Shown here in pieces: positions 24,440 through 32,537 of a stretch of DNA of 64,000 nt; the stretch's first letter is position 1, and every line of letters starts with the position of its first letter. Both the position numbers and the translations under genes were made by a program. The notes below the pieces were generated by a model that ran no database searches, was not told where the DNA came from, and saw only the letters and a program-made list of their open reading frames with translations. The stretch spans positions 248,001 through 312,000 of the forward strand of contig NZ_JAJSOH010000002.1 of assembly GCF_021277265.1 (NCBI RefSeq), read 5' to 3'. The stretch comes from Kineosporia rhizophila (GTDB lineage: Bacteria; Actinomycetota; Actinomycetes; Actinomycetales; Kineosporiaceae).

Positions 24440-25960
24440 ATGATGGTGTCCGTGACGCTCTCCCCCGGAGATCGTCACGATGTCGAGCCTGAGGTCATGT
24501 TCTCCGCCGGACACCAGACCCCGGCGAGCGAGCTGCGGCACGAGACGCTGCTCACGGCCGGGGTCCGGATCAGCGTGGACCTCACCACCCCGCACCGTTG
24601 GCGATCGATCACCGTCACTTCCTGGAACTCCGCCTCCGAGAACATCATCCGGGCCCTCGTCGGAGACACTGCGGTGGCCGGCATCAACGATCACCTGGAT
24701 CGGGGGAGCTCGCGCATCGAGGTCTCCCGCCTGGAAGCAGACCTCTCCGCCGCCGGCCCGTGGCTGCGTATCGCAGTCACCGACGCCCTGGACCGCTGGC
24801 TCCACCTGCCGCTCGACCAGTCCCTGGTCGATGCCGAGCGTGGGGTGGCGCGGGCCTGGGCCGCACTCACCCTGCCCGAAGGGGCCGCGCGTACCGAGCT
24901 TCTCAAGCAGTCGCTGGTGCTGACCCGGCGCGCCGCGGGCGGCCTCCGAGGTCTCCTGGCCCAGCTCTGCCTGCGCCCGCGCCCGCTGCCCGGTGATCTG
25001 CTCGATGGTCTGGGCGAGGTGGTGGCCGGCTACGACCGCCTGCGCGCTCAGCTGAAGAGCGACGACGAGGCGCTGCGCGCGGTGGTCGAGATGTGGCGTG
25101 ACCTGCACAAGACGTTCCGCACCGGCCCGTTCCGCGACTACCGGCCCCGGATCCGGTCCCGGCCGGATCCGGCCCGGGAAGGCCTGGCCACCAGCCGGCC
25201 GACGGGCCTGATCGACCCCCGGCAGGTCCCGGCCCGCACCCTTCAGATCCATCCTGATCCCGACCGCCCGGAAATCACTGTCCGGGCGGCAGTCCCGGGC
25301 CGCGAACGCAATGTGCGCACGGTGGTGGTCGATGTCCCGCTCTTCGGTGATCCGGTCACCGACCACGGGGCGGGCGGACGGATGCTGGCCCGGCTGCTCG
25401 ACCGCGACACCGGCCGCGCCCGCGGCGAGACGTTGCTGACCCTGCACCGCGTGGGCGAGGGGGAACGGCTGCGTTCGTCGCTGCGCGGGGTGCTCCGGGT
25501 GCCGCCGGATCAGGAGGCCCTCGACCTGGAGCGGATTCGGGTCGACGTGTTCGATGCGCTGATCGAGCGCCAGCCGGCCCGTTCCGACCAGGACCCGGCT
25601 CTGTACAACGTCCGCCGGGCGATCCTGGCGCTGCGCGAGTGGCGGCAGCTGGTGGCCGAGGCCCGGCTCCGGATGGTCGCGGTCCAGCCCAACCGGCGGG
25701 TCCGGGCGATCGGCCGGCTGCTGCTGCCGGGCGGTGAGTCCGGCGCCCGGGTCTACACCACGGCCGCCACGGGTCTGGGCCGGGGCCAGTGCGACCAGTT
25801 GCTCGACCTCAGTGAGCGCGAACTGCTCGAACTTCTGCTGCGTCCCGGGGCGTCCGGCGACGAGTCGTCAGGGCCTGGCAACGTTCTCACCCCGCCGCAC
25901 GGCTCCAGCGATCTCATGGTGGCCGAGCTGGCCGCGGCCTACGAGCTGCTGGGAAGCTGA
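24440..25960 (+). CDS. Unrecognised 506-residue protein
   Basis: Not recognised. Codon use is typical of the genome, so it is very likely real. Residues 35-230 look alpha-helical (for example ENIIRALVGDTAVAGINDHLDR and AWAALTLPEGAARTELLKQSLVLTRRAAGGLRGLLAQL). Residues 275-380 look like a beta-rich domain (TLQIHPDPDRPEITVRAAVPGRERNVRTVVVDVPLFGDPV, then RLLDRDTGRARGETLLTLHRV). Residues 380-506 are helical again. No catalytic motif, P-loop or membrane segment is evident. The ATG at 24440 is chosen for its AGGTGAGG ribosome site. Confidence 0.7.
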   Translation: MMVSVTLSPGDRHDVEPEVMFSAGHQTPASELRHETLLTAGVRISVDLTTPHRWRSITVTSWNSASENIIRALVGDTAVAGINDHLDRGSSRIEVSRLEADLSAAGPWLRIAVTDALDRWLHLPLDQSLVDAERGVARAWAALTLPEGAARTELLKQSLVLTRRAAGGLRGLLAQLCLRPRPLPGDLLDGLGEVVAGYDRLRAQLKSDDEALRAVVEMWRDLHKTFRTGPFRDYRPRIRSRPDPAREGLATSRPTGLIDPRQVPARTLQIHPDPDRPEITVRAAVPGRERNVRTVVVDVPLFGDPVTDHGAGGRMLARLLDRDTGRARGETLLTLHRVGEGERLRSSLRGVLRVPPDQEALDLERIRVDVFDALIERQPARSDQDPALYNVRRAILALREWRQLVAEARLRMVAVQPNRRVRAIGRLLLPGGESGARVYTTAATGLGRGQCDQLLDLSERELLELLLRPGASGDESSGPGNVLTPPHGSSDLMVAELAAAYELLGS

Positions 25961-25995
25961 ACCTCGGGAAGCGGTGGAACCGTAGCGGGGCCAGG

Positions 25996-26014
25996 TGGAA
26001 CCGTTGCGGTTCCA
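25996..26014 (+). terminator. Small terminator-like hairpin
   Basis: TGGAACCG, TTG loop, CGGTTCCA: a perfect 8-bp stem 36 nt after the 506-residue gene. The motif GGTGGAACCGT also occurs 21 bp upstream, at 25974. Confidence 0.55.
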
Positions 26015-26130
26015 TCCGGTTTCGGCGCAAGGCCGTTGCCTGACAGCGGTTCCCGCAACCGGGAGTATCGGTCGCAGCAGCCGCGGCGCGTCCCCCGTTC
26101 GCGCCGGGCTCGTGATCAAGGAGCCCACCC

Positions 26131-26691
26131 ATGTCCAGCGCCCGCAGCGTGCTCGACCGAGCCCCAGTCGAAACCGCCGTCCAACCACCCCAACTACTTG
26201 AGGACGTTTGTGCTCTCGGTCTCGAGGAGAGCCGGACCGATGCTCTGGGAGACTTTCTCAACTCCACCCGCACCTGGGAATCGTGCCCGATCCCCCTGCC
26301 CCGCCGCGTCCGTCGGTTCTTGCTCCTCCTGGCCCCGCTCAGCGCGGGGGCTGCGGCAGTGTCGCTGGGCGCACACGGCGGCCGGTTCCCCTGCCAGAGT
26401 CTGCTGTGCACGACCACAACCCTGGGGCACAACGAGTTCTTCGTGCTGGTCCTCAGCCTGCTCTACCTGGCCGGCCTGGCCGTGCTGGCCGGCACCAGCC
26501 GAGGGCTGACCGAGGTCAACACTCCCCAGCTCGCCGCGATCGGTGTGCTGGCGGTGACGGGTACGGTGGCGACCTCCGGCGTGCTCGCGGCCATGCTCAC
26601 AGCGAGCGCACTTCTGCTGTCGCTGGCCTGCCTGTTCGCCCTGTTCCTGGTGGCCATCGCGTCTTTCCGGCCGACCACCCCGAACCGGTGA
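26131..26691 (+). CDS. Unrecognised membrane protein (186 residues)
   Basis: Not recognised. The N-terminal 65 residues look soluble, then about four membrane segments follow: FLLLLAPLSAGAAAVSLGA, FFVLVLSLLYLAGLAVLAG, LAAIGVLAVTGTVATSGVLAAM and ALLLSLACLFALFLVAIASF. A Cys pair (FPCQSLLC) lies between the first two. GGAG is 8 nt before the ATG. The next gene begins 4 nt after its stop, so the two are co-transcribed. Confidence 0.7.
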   Translation: MSSARSVLDRAPVETAVQPPQLLEDVCALGLEESRTDALGDFLNSTRTWESCPIPLPRRVRRFLLLLAPLSAGAAAVSLGAHGGRFPCQSLLCTTTTLGHNEFFVLVLSLLYLAGLAVLAGTSRGLTEVNTPQLAAIGVLAVTGTVATSGVLAAMLTASALLLSLACLFALFLVAIASFRPTTPNR

Positions 26692-26695
26692 ACCG

Positions 26696-27208
26696 ATGAA
26701 CGCGACCGTACGGCCGAGAACACCGGGCCTGCCCGAGCCGCAGGTGCAGACCTTCCACGCCGAGCCCACCGTCCTGCTCGACCGCCGGAGCCGGCCCTGG
26801 CTGGTGCTCGCGGCCGAGCAGGATCCACTGCGAACCCGCAACGGCCGGCTGCCGATCCCCCGGCACTGCCGCGAAAGGCTCAAGGAGATCGCCGAGTCCG
26901 GCGTGCTGTTCGATGCCGTCGTGCTGGCCCACGAACTGGACCCGGAGCAGGTGGACATCACCGCGATCCCCCCGTCCGGCCGCAGATGCAGCCCGGAACT
27001 GGCTCGCGAGGTGCTCGGGAGCGTCCCCGCCCATCCCGACCTGGCCCGGGTGGCCGGGGTCTTCGAGCGGATCACCGGTGCCGCGCCGATCCTGGCCGCT
27101 TCCCTCGAACGCCTCGACCCGGTGGTGTTCGGCGTGATCGGCCCGGGCCGGCCGCCTCGGGACGGAGAGCCGGCCCTGTTCTTCCCATTGGTCGCCTGGA
27201 GGTGGTGA
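26696..27208 (+). CDS. Unrecognised soluble protein (170 residues)
   Basis: Not recognised. No signal peptide or membrane segment. Notable stretches are FHAEPTVLLDRRSRPWLVLAAEQDP near the N terminus and the hydrophobic end DPVVFGVIGPGRPPRDGEPALFFPLVAWRW. It starts 4 nt after the preceding membrane-protein gene and ends 2 nt before the next start, so the three genes form a tight operon. Confidence 0.7.
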   Translation: MNATVRPRTPGLPEPQVQTFHAEPTVLLDRRSRPWLVLAAEQDPLRTRNGRLPIPRHCRERLKEIAESGVLFDAVVLAHELDPEQVDITAIPPSGRRCSPELAREVLGSVPAHPDLARVAGVFERITGAAPILAASLERLDPVVFGVIGPGRPPRDGEPALFFPLVAWRW

Positions 27209-27210
27209 AC

Positions 27211-27597
27211 GTGTGGCAGACGAACCTGGTTGCCGACCGGACGGAGCTCTCCACCCGCACGGTTCGCTGGATCTGGGCGACGGCGACGGCCGACGTGATG
27301 GCCGCGGTGTGGATGTACACCGCCGGTGAGTGGTTCGACGCCCACCGGCTCACCTCGGTCTTCACCCTGGGCGGCCACCACCTCGCCGTGCTCTGGCTGG
27401 CAGCGGGTGCTTTTGCCGGGATCCTCGTCGCGGCCGTGCTGACCGAAGGCTTCACCAGTACGAGCCGCCCGGCCTCGATCACGCTCTCTCTGGCCTGCCT
27501 GGTCTCGGTCGTCGCCCTGGCCGGCTTCCTCTCGGTGGTGCTCCTGGTGGTCGGCGCCGGGCTGCTCATCGGTCTCGTGGGAAGGCTGCGGGGCTGA
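27211..27597 (+). CDS. Unrecognised membrane protein (128 residues)
   Basis: Not recognised. Three membrane segments are predicted: WIWATATADVMAAVWMYTAG, HLAVLWLAAGAFAGILVAAVL and a long LSLACLVSVVALAGFLSVVLLVVGAGLLIGLVG. Of three in-frame GTG codons (27202, 27205, 27211) the last is chosen because GGAGG ends 8 nt upstream. It closes the small operon and converges on the D,D-carboxypeptidase gene 12 nt away. Confidence 0.7.
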   Translation: MWQTNLVADRTELSTRTVRWIWATATADVMAAVWMYTAGEWFDAHRLTSVFTLGGHHLAVLWLAAGAFAGILVAAVLTEGFTSTSRPASITLSLACLVSVVALAGFLSVVLLVVGAGLLIGLVGRLRG

Positions 27598-27609
27598 AAG
27601 CGGCCCGGT

Positions 27610-28794
27610 CTACAGCTCTTCCAGGCCGACCCCGATCGACTCACCGCTGGTCTTCACGGTGATCTCGGTCGGGGCCTGGCCGTCGGTGAAGCCGATCGGC
27701 AGCCCCAGGCGATACTTCATCCCTGACCACCCGGGCACGGCGAGCGTCTGCGCAACACCGTACTGCCGTACCACCCCGTCGTCTCCGGCGACCGACAGAA
27801 CCGGGGTGCCGCGCTGCAACAGAGTCACGCGCCGCAACGCCTTTCGCGACGAGACAACCATCTTCTCACTGGCCTTGAGCGCGTTCGTGAGAATCAGCGG
27901 GCCGGGCGCCCCGAGCATCACCCCGTAGATCGTGCGGGTTTCGCCGTTCACCTGGTCGGTCGCGGCCCAGAGCAGGCATCCTCCGGCGGCATTCGTCGAT
28001 CCGGTCTTGATCCCGATCACGCCGTTGCGGCCCAGCAGCTTGTTGGTCGTGGTCAGGGTGTTCATCGGGATCTGGGCCTTGGGCGTGGCGACGATCTCGG
28101 CGAAGGTCGGATCCTTCATCGCCGCTACAGCCAGGTCGAGCAGGTCGATGGTGCTGCTGCGGGACTTTTGGCTCAGCCCCGAGGTATCGGCGAAAGAGGT
28201 CGACGTCAGACCCAGTTCGGCCGCCTTGGAGTTCATCCGGGCGACGAAGCGCTTGGGTGAGCCGGCGCTCCAGCGGCCGAGGATGTCGGCCATGTTGTTG
28301 CCTGAGCGGATCAGCACAGCCTCGAGCGCCTGCCGTTGGGTGATCCGCATCCCCGCCTTCACCTTGACCACGGACTCCCCCTCGGCCTTGCGCTTGGGGT
28401 AGGTAGCGGCCTCGGCCTTCGTCACCGTGATGACCGGGCCCTCCTGTCCGGCCCGCAGCGGATGGTCCGTCAGAATCGTGTACGCAGTCATCACCTTCGT
28501 AACGCTGGCGATCGGCACCGACTTCACACCGCTGTCCTTATTGCCCATCGTTCCTACCCCGGGCACCGCGATGCGCGCGCGGCCCTTGGCCGGCCACGTC
28601 ACCTTGGGCTCTCCCCCGGGAACCGCAGCCTGCCGAGGTACGAGCCAACTCACGTCCCCACCAACGGACGTTTCCGCTCGAGTCCTCGAGGACGTCCCCA
28701 ATTGGTTCTGGGCGAGACCCGGCTGGGACGGAACCACCGTGGCGGCCAGGGCCAGGGCAAGGACGAGCGTGGCTCGGCGAGGCGCAGACTGCAC
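27610..28794 (-). CDS. dacA: D-alanyl-D-alanine carboxypeptidase (peptidase S11)
   Basis: A 394-residue exported penicillin-binding protein that trims the terminal D-Ala from peptidoglycan stem peptides. A signal peptide (ATLVLALALAATVVPSQPGLAQ) leads in. The three active-site motifs are intact: S-V-T-K at 97-100, S-G-N at 164-166 and K-T-G at 263-265. A C-terminal beta-rich domain follows (about 310-394), but there is no C-terminal membrane anchor, so it may be released or held by the wall. Divergent or convergent neighbours are unrelated. Confidence 0.92.
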   Translation of the reverse strand: MQSAPRRATLVLALALAATVVPSQPGLAQNQLGTSSRTRAETSVGGDVSWLVPRQAAVPGGEPKVTWPAKGRARIAVPGVGTMGNKDSGVKSVPIASVTKVMTAYTILTDHPLRAGQEGPVITVTKAEAATYPKRKAEGESVVKVKAGMRITQRQALEAVLIRSGNNMADILGRWSAGSPKRFVARMNSKAAELGLTSTSFADTSGLSQKSRSSTIDLLDLAVAAMKDPTFAEIVATPKAQIPMNTLTTTNKLLGRNGVIGIKTGSTNAAGGCLLWAATDQVNGETRTIYGVMLGAPGPLILTNALKASEKMVVSSRKALRRVTLLQRGTPVLSVAGDDGVVRQYGVAQTLAVPGWSGMKYRLGLPIGFTDGQAPTEITVKTSGESIGVGLEEL

Positions 28795-28848
28795 ACGACC
28801 GAGGCTACCGAGACGTTGTGCGATCAGACGGCAGCAGAGAGTCGCGTG

Positions 28849-29418
28849 TTACTCGCCGACCAGCCCGTCGATCGACTCCCTGATCAGATCGGCGTGCCCG
28901 TTGTGCCGGGCGTACTCCTCGATCATGTGGGTGAGAATCCAGCGCAGGCTGGGGGTCTGGCCGGTGTCGCGGAACTGGTAGCGGGACAGGCGCCCCATGC
29001 CTGCGTCGGCCAGGGCAGTGGCCGTGGCCTCCCGGGAACGAGCGAGCGCGGCCTGCCAGAGAGCATGCAACTGCTCGGGAGTGTCTTCCCCGGCGGTGTG
29101 CCACTCCCAGTCGGGGTCGCTCCCCCAGTCCACCTCGTCCCACGGGGCTGGGCGCTGCTTACCCAACAGCCGGACGTGGAACCACTCGTCCTCGACGTAC
29201 GCGAGGTGCTTGATCATCCCCCCGAGCGTCATCGGGGACGGCGGCAGGGCTGTCGCCAGCCCTGCCGCATCCAGACCACTGATCTTCCAGGCGAAAGTGG
29301 CGCGTTGGTAGTCGAGGAAGCCGAGAAGGACCTCCGCCTCGGTGCCCGCAGCCGGCGGCTCAGGGCGACCGTACTCGTCTCTCATCGGCTCTTCCTGCTC
29401 CCCCGCGCCCTGACTCAT
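28849..29418 (-). CDS. DinB-like protein (DUF664)
   Basis: A 189-residue four-helix-bundle protein of the DinB/YfiT superfamily, with LLGFLDYQRATFAWKISGLDAAGLATALPPSPMTLGGMIKHLAYVEDEWFH and a C-terminal SLRWILTHMIEEYARHNGHADLIRESIDG. The three His positions (KHL, THM, RHNGHAD) that bind metal in this superfamily are present. It may be a thiol-dependent transferase. The ATG overlaps the htpG stop (ATGA), so it appears translationally coupled to htpG; an inner Met 11 codons later is an alternative start. Confidence 0.88.
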   Translation of the reverse strand: MSQGAGEQEEPMRDEYGRPEPPAAGTEAEVLLGFLDYQRATFAWKISGLDAAGLATALPPSPMTLGGMIKHLAYVEDEWFHVRLLGKQRPAPWDEVDWGSDPDWEWHTAGEDTPEQLHALWQAALARSREATATALADAGMGRLSRYQFRDTGQTPSLRWILTHMIEEYARHNGHADLIRESIDGLVGE

Positions 29419-31340
29419 CTGCCCAACGTCTCCCCGAGCTGAGTGGCCAGCAACTGCACGAACCGCGCCGGATCGTCCGGCTGCGTGCCCTCGGCCAGCA
29501 GGGCCATGCCGTGCACGAGCTCGACCGTCTCGGCCAGCTTCGGGTCTTCCGGGCGGGCCTCGTGCGCCGAGCGCAGCCCCTCGACCAGCGTGTGCGCGGG
29601 GTTCAGCTCGAGGATCCGGCGTTCCTGCGGGATCGGCTGGCCCATCGCCCGGTAGAGGTTGACCAGCGTGGGGGTGGCGTCGTTCTGGTCACTGACCACG
29701 CAGGCCGGCGAGGTGGTCAGGCGGCTGGACAGCCGGACCTCCTTGACCTCCTTGGTCAGCACCTCGCCCATCCAGGTCAGCAGAGCGGAGTACTGCTCCT
29801 TCTGCTTCTCCTTCTCCTCGGCGGTGTCGTCCTCGTGCAGGTCGATGTCGCCCTTGGCCACGGACTGGAACTGCTTGCCGTCGAACTCCGGCATGCCGTC
29901 CACCCAGACCTCGTCGATCGGGTCGGTCAGCAGCAGCACCTCCAGCTCCTTGGCCCGGAACGCCTCCATGTAGGGGGAGTTCTCCAGGGCCTGCCGGGAG
30001 TCGCCGGTGAGGTAGTAGATCTTGTCCTGGTCCTCAGGCATGCGCTCGACGTAGTCGCGCAGGCTGGTGCGCTTCTCCGGGTCGTTCGTGGACTCGAAGG
30101 AGCAGATCTCGAGGATCGCGTCGCGGTTGGCGAAGTCCTGCAGCAGGCCCTCCTTCACCACCCGGCCGAACTCGCCCCAGAACTTCGTGTACTTCTCCGG
30201 CTCGTTCGCGGCCAGGCCCTTGACCGCCTGCAGCACCCGCTTGGTCAGCCGCTTGCGCATCGACTCGATCTGCCGGTCCTGCTGCAGGATCTCGCGGGAG
30301 ACGTTGAGCGCGAGGTCCTGCGAGTCGACCACACCCTTGACGAAGCGCAGGTAGGCCGGCAGCAGCTCCTCCGCGTCGTCCATCACGAACACGCGGTTCA
30401 CGTACAGCTGCACCCCGTGCTTGGCGTCCGGGCTGAACAGGTTGGCACCGGCCCGCTCGGGCAGGAACAGCAGGGCCTGGTACTGCAGCGTGCCCTCGAT
30501 GTTGAGCCGGATCGTCTCCAGCGGGTCGTTCCAGTCGTGGCTGATCCGCTTGTAGAGCTCGGCGTACTCCTCGTCGGTGACCTCACCGGCCGGGCGGGTC
30601 CACAGCGCCTTGCGGGAGTTGACGGTCTCCTCGGCCGGTTCCGCCGCCTCGTCCGCCTCGTCGTCGTCCCCCGGCACCGGGATCGCGGCCATCCGGATCG
30701 GCCAGGTGATGAAGTCGGAGTACCGGGTGACGATCTCGCGCACCTTGCGCGGATCGGTGTAGTCGAAGAGCCGGTCCTCCGGGTCGGCCGGCTTCAGGTG
30801 CAGCGTGATGGTGGTGCCCTGGGGAGCGCTGTCGACCGGCTCGAGGGTGTAGGTGGCCTCACCGGCCGACTCCCACCGGGTCGCCTCCGCCTGACCGGCC
30901 CGCCGGGTGATCATGGTGACCCGCTCGGCGACCATGAAGCTGGAGTAGAAGCCGACGCCGAAGCGGCCGATCAGCTCCTCTGTGTCGGCCTCCTCACGCT
31001 GCGCCTCCTTCAGCTGGCGCATGAACTCGGCGGTGCCGGAGTTCGCGATCTTGCCGATCAGGTCGACCACCTCGGCCCGGGACATCCCGATGCCGTTGTC
31101 GCTGATCGTCAGCGTGCGGGCCGCCGCGTCCAGGTCGATCCGGATGTGCAGGTCGGAGGTGTCGACGTCGAGCGTGTCGTCGTTGAACCGTTCCAGCCGC
31201 AGCTTGTCCAGGGCGTCGGAGGCGTTGGAGATCAGCTCGCGCAGGAAGAGGTCCTTGTCCGAGTAGATCGAGTTGATCATCAGCTGGAGCAGCTGACGGG
31301 TCTCGACCTGGAACTCGTAACTCTCGGCCTGGGTCGTCAT
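29415..31340 (-). CDS. htpG: Molecular chaperone HtpG (Hsp90)
   Basis: Bacterial Hsp90, an ATP-dependent cytosolic chaperone. The 641-residue product has the GHKL ATPase domain at the N terminus (MINSIYSDKDLFLRELISNASDALDKL, ISDNGIGMSRAEVVDLIG, LIGRFGVGFYSSFMVAERV), the middle domain (about 240-500, with VNRVFVMDDAEELLPAYLRFVKGVVDS) and the C-terminal dimerisation domain. The ATG at 31340 has GAAAGG 6 nt upstream. No CIRCE or HAIR element is seen upstream, so heat regulation, if any, is by another route. Confidence 0.97.
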   Translation of the reverse strand: MTTQAESYEFQVETRQLLQLMINSIYSDKDLFLRELISNASDALDKLRLERFNDDTLDVDTSDLHIRIDLDAAARTLTISDNGIGMSRAEVVDLIGKIANSGTAEFMRQLKEAQREEADTEELIGRFGVGFYSSFMVAERVTMITRRAGQAEATRWESAGEATYTLEPVDSAPQGTTITLHLKPADPEDRLFDYTDPRKVREIVTRYSDFITWPIRMAAIPVPGDDDEADEAAEPAEETVNSRKALWTRPAGEVTDEEYAELYKRISHDWNDPLETIRLNIEGTLQYQALLFLPERAGANLFSPDAKHGVQLYVNRVFVMDDAEELLPAYLRFVKGVVDSQDLALNVSREILQQDRQIESMRKRLTKRVLQAVKGLAANEPEKYTKFWGEFGRVVKEGLLQDFANRDAILEICSFESTNDPEKRTSLRDYVERMPEDQDKIYYLTGDSRQALENSPYMEAFRAKELEVLLLTDPIDEVWVDGMPEFDGKQFQSVAKGDIDLHEDDTAEEKEKQKEQYSALLTWMGEVLTKEVKEVRLSSRLTTSPACVVSDQNDATPTLVNLYRAMGQPIPQERRILELNPAHTLVEGLRSAHEARPEDPKLAETVELVHGMALLAEGTQPDDPARFVQLLATQLGETLGR

Positions 31341-31458
31341 GGCACCTTTCCCGATGTTCTTCTTCGTTCGTGCACTGCGGTCCGGCGCACTGCGAGGCAA
31401 AGATTAGTCCGCCCGGGCCGCTGCGGGCCGCACCTTCTGACGTCTGAGGCGCCCGGGT

Positions 31459-31491
31459 GTGCTTGGGTTTGTCAACGGCGAACCCAAGCAC
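31459..31491. repeat. Inverted repeat between divergent htpG and PIG-L-like genes
   Basis: GTGCTTGGGTT (31459-31469) and its exact complement AACCCAAGCAC (31481-31491) flank an 11-nt spacer, 26 nt before the plus-strand gene. The location between divergent genes argues for a regulatory operator or leader hairpin rather than a terminator. Confidence 0.65.
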
Positions 31492-31517
31492 CCCCGCCCT
31501 CGCGAAAGGATGGCCCA

Positions 31518-32285
31518 GTGGCCGCACCGGAGTCCCTGTCAGACCGTCCCGTGATCGTGCTCTCCCCCCACCTGGGCGACGCGGCGCTGTCCTGCGGCTA
31601 TCTGCTGTCCCAGCTGGCGCTCACCACCCCGGTCACGGTGATGACCTTCTTCACCCACAGCCAGGGCGACAGCCCGACCAGGACGGCCCGTTCCTTCCTG
31701 GACAAGCGCAACGCGGTGCGGGCCCCTGCGCTCTACGCGCAGCGCCGTACCGAGGACACGCTGGCCCTGCGCTCGATCAACGTGACGGCCGTGCACTTCG
31801 GCCTGCACGACGCGCTGTTCCGCCGCCGCACCGACCGCAACGTGCCCAAGGTGGTGCGCAACCTGGTGCCCGAGCTCGGGGTGGTCTACCCGACCTACCG
31901 CTGGCACATCCGCAGCGGGGCGATCTCACCGCTCGACTTCCCGCTGGTCGACGAGCTGGTGCAGCGGGTCTCGCTGAGCACCAGCAAGGACGACATCATC
32001 CTGGCGCCGCTGGGGCTGAGCGGGAACGTCGACCGGGTGCTGACCAACCAGGTGGGCTGGGCGCTGTCGCGGGCGGGGCGTTCGGTGGGCTTCTACGCCG
32101 ACCAGCCGGACGCGCAGACCTGGGAGGAGGAGATCGCGGCTCCCGAGGGCACCGAGCGGGTCAAGTTCGACGTCGACCACACCGTCAAGGCACAGTTCCT
32201 CGAGCGGTACACCACGCACTCGCGGTCCGAGCTGGGCAAGCGCATCCCGGCGCTCGACGAGACGATCTTCCTTCCGGTCTCCTGA
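31518..32285 (+). CDS. PIG-L/LmbE-type deacetylase homologue, probably inactive
   Basis: A 255-residue protein of the PIG-L (LmbE) zinc deacetylase family, whose active members deacetylate GlcNAc-type substrates (for example MshB in mycothiol synthesis). Its first motif reads SPHLGDAALSCG, with Gly20 where the family has the catalytic Asp, and its distal motif reads SGNVDRVL, with Asn and Arg where the family has HPDH. Both the general base and one zinc ligand therefore seem lost. GAAAGGA precedes the GTG start. The gene is divergent from htpG and followed by an intact paralogue. Confidence 0.8.
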   Translation: MAAPESLSDRPVIVLSPHLGDAALSCGYLLSQLALTTPVTVMTFFTHSQGDSPTRTARSFLDKRNAVRAPALYAQRRTEDTLALRSINVTAVHFGLHDALFRRRTDRNVPKVVRNLVPELGVVYPTYRWHIRSGAISPLDFPLVDELVQRVSLSTSKDDIILAPLGLSGNVDRVLTNQVGWALSRAGRSVGFYADQPDAQTWEEEIAAPEGTERVKFDVDHTVKAQFLERYTTHSRSELGKRIPALDETIFLPVS

Positions 32286-32292
32286 AACTGAG

Positions 32293-32325
32293 GACGTTCG
32301 CGCGCACCGATCGCGCGCACGTCCG
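32293..32325 (+). terminator. Terminator after the first PIG-L-like gene
   Basis: A 13-bp stem with one mismatch (GGACGTTCGCGCG against CGCGCGCACGTCC) starting 8 nt after the stop codon. Confidence 0.6.
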
Positions 32326-32537
32326 GTTCGGTGGGTGGCGGGCCGGGCGATCCGGAACATTCCGGTCCGCGCCCCACCGAGGGTCGTCCGTTTGGCTCCT
32401 GGCCCCCTCGGCCGCGTCAATAGCCTTGCCGCACACCCGGATACCTAAGCTGAGCAGCGTCGTTCATCGCGCTCGCAACTCCGCCGGACGTTGTCCTCGG
32501 AGGCGGGCAGCGCGTCACGCTCAGAGAGGAAGCCGTC

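Noticed and set aside
29511-31517. Long plus-strand open frame leading into the first PIG-L-like gene
   Set aside because: Antisense shadow of htpG. A ribosome site and a GTG at 31518 mark the real start of the PIG-L-like gene.
31341-31517. CIRCE or HAIR heat-shock element upstream of htpG
   Set aside because: Neither consensus is present; the inverted repeat at 31459 has a different sequence and spacing.
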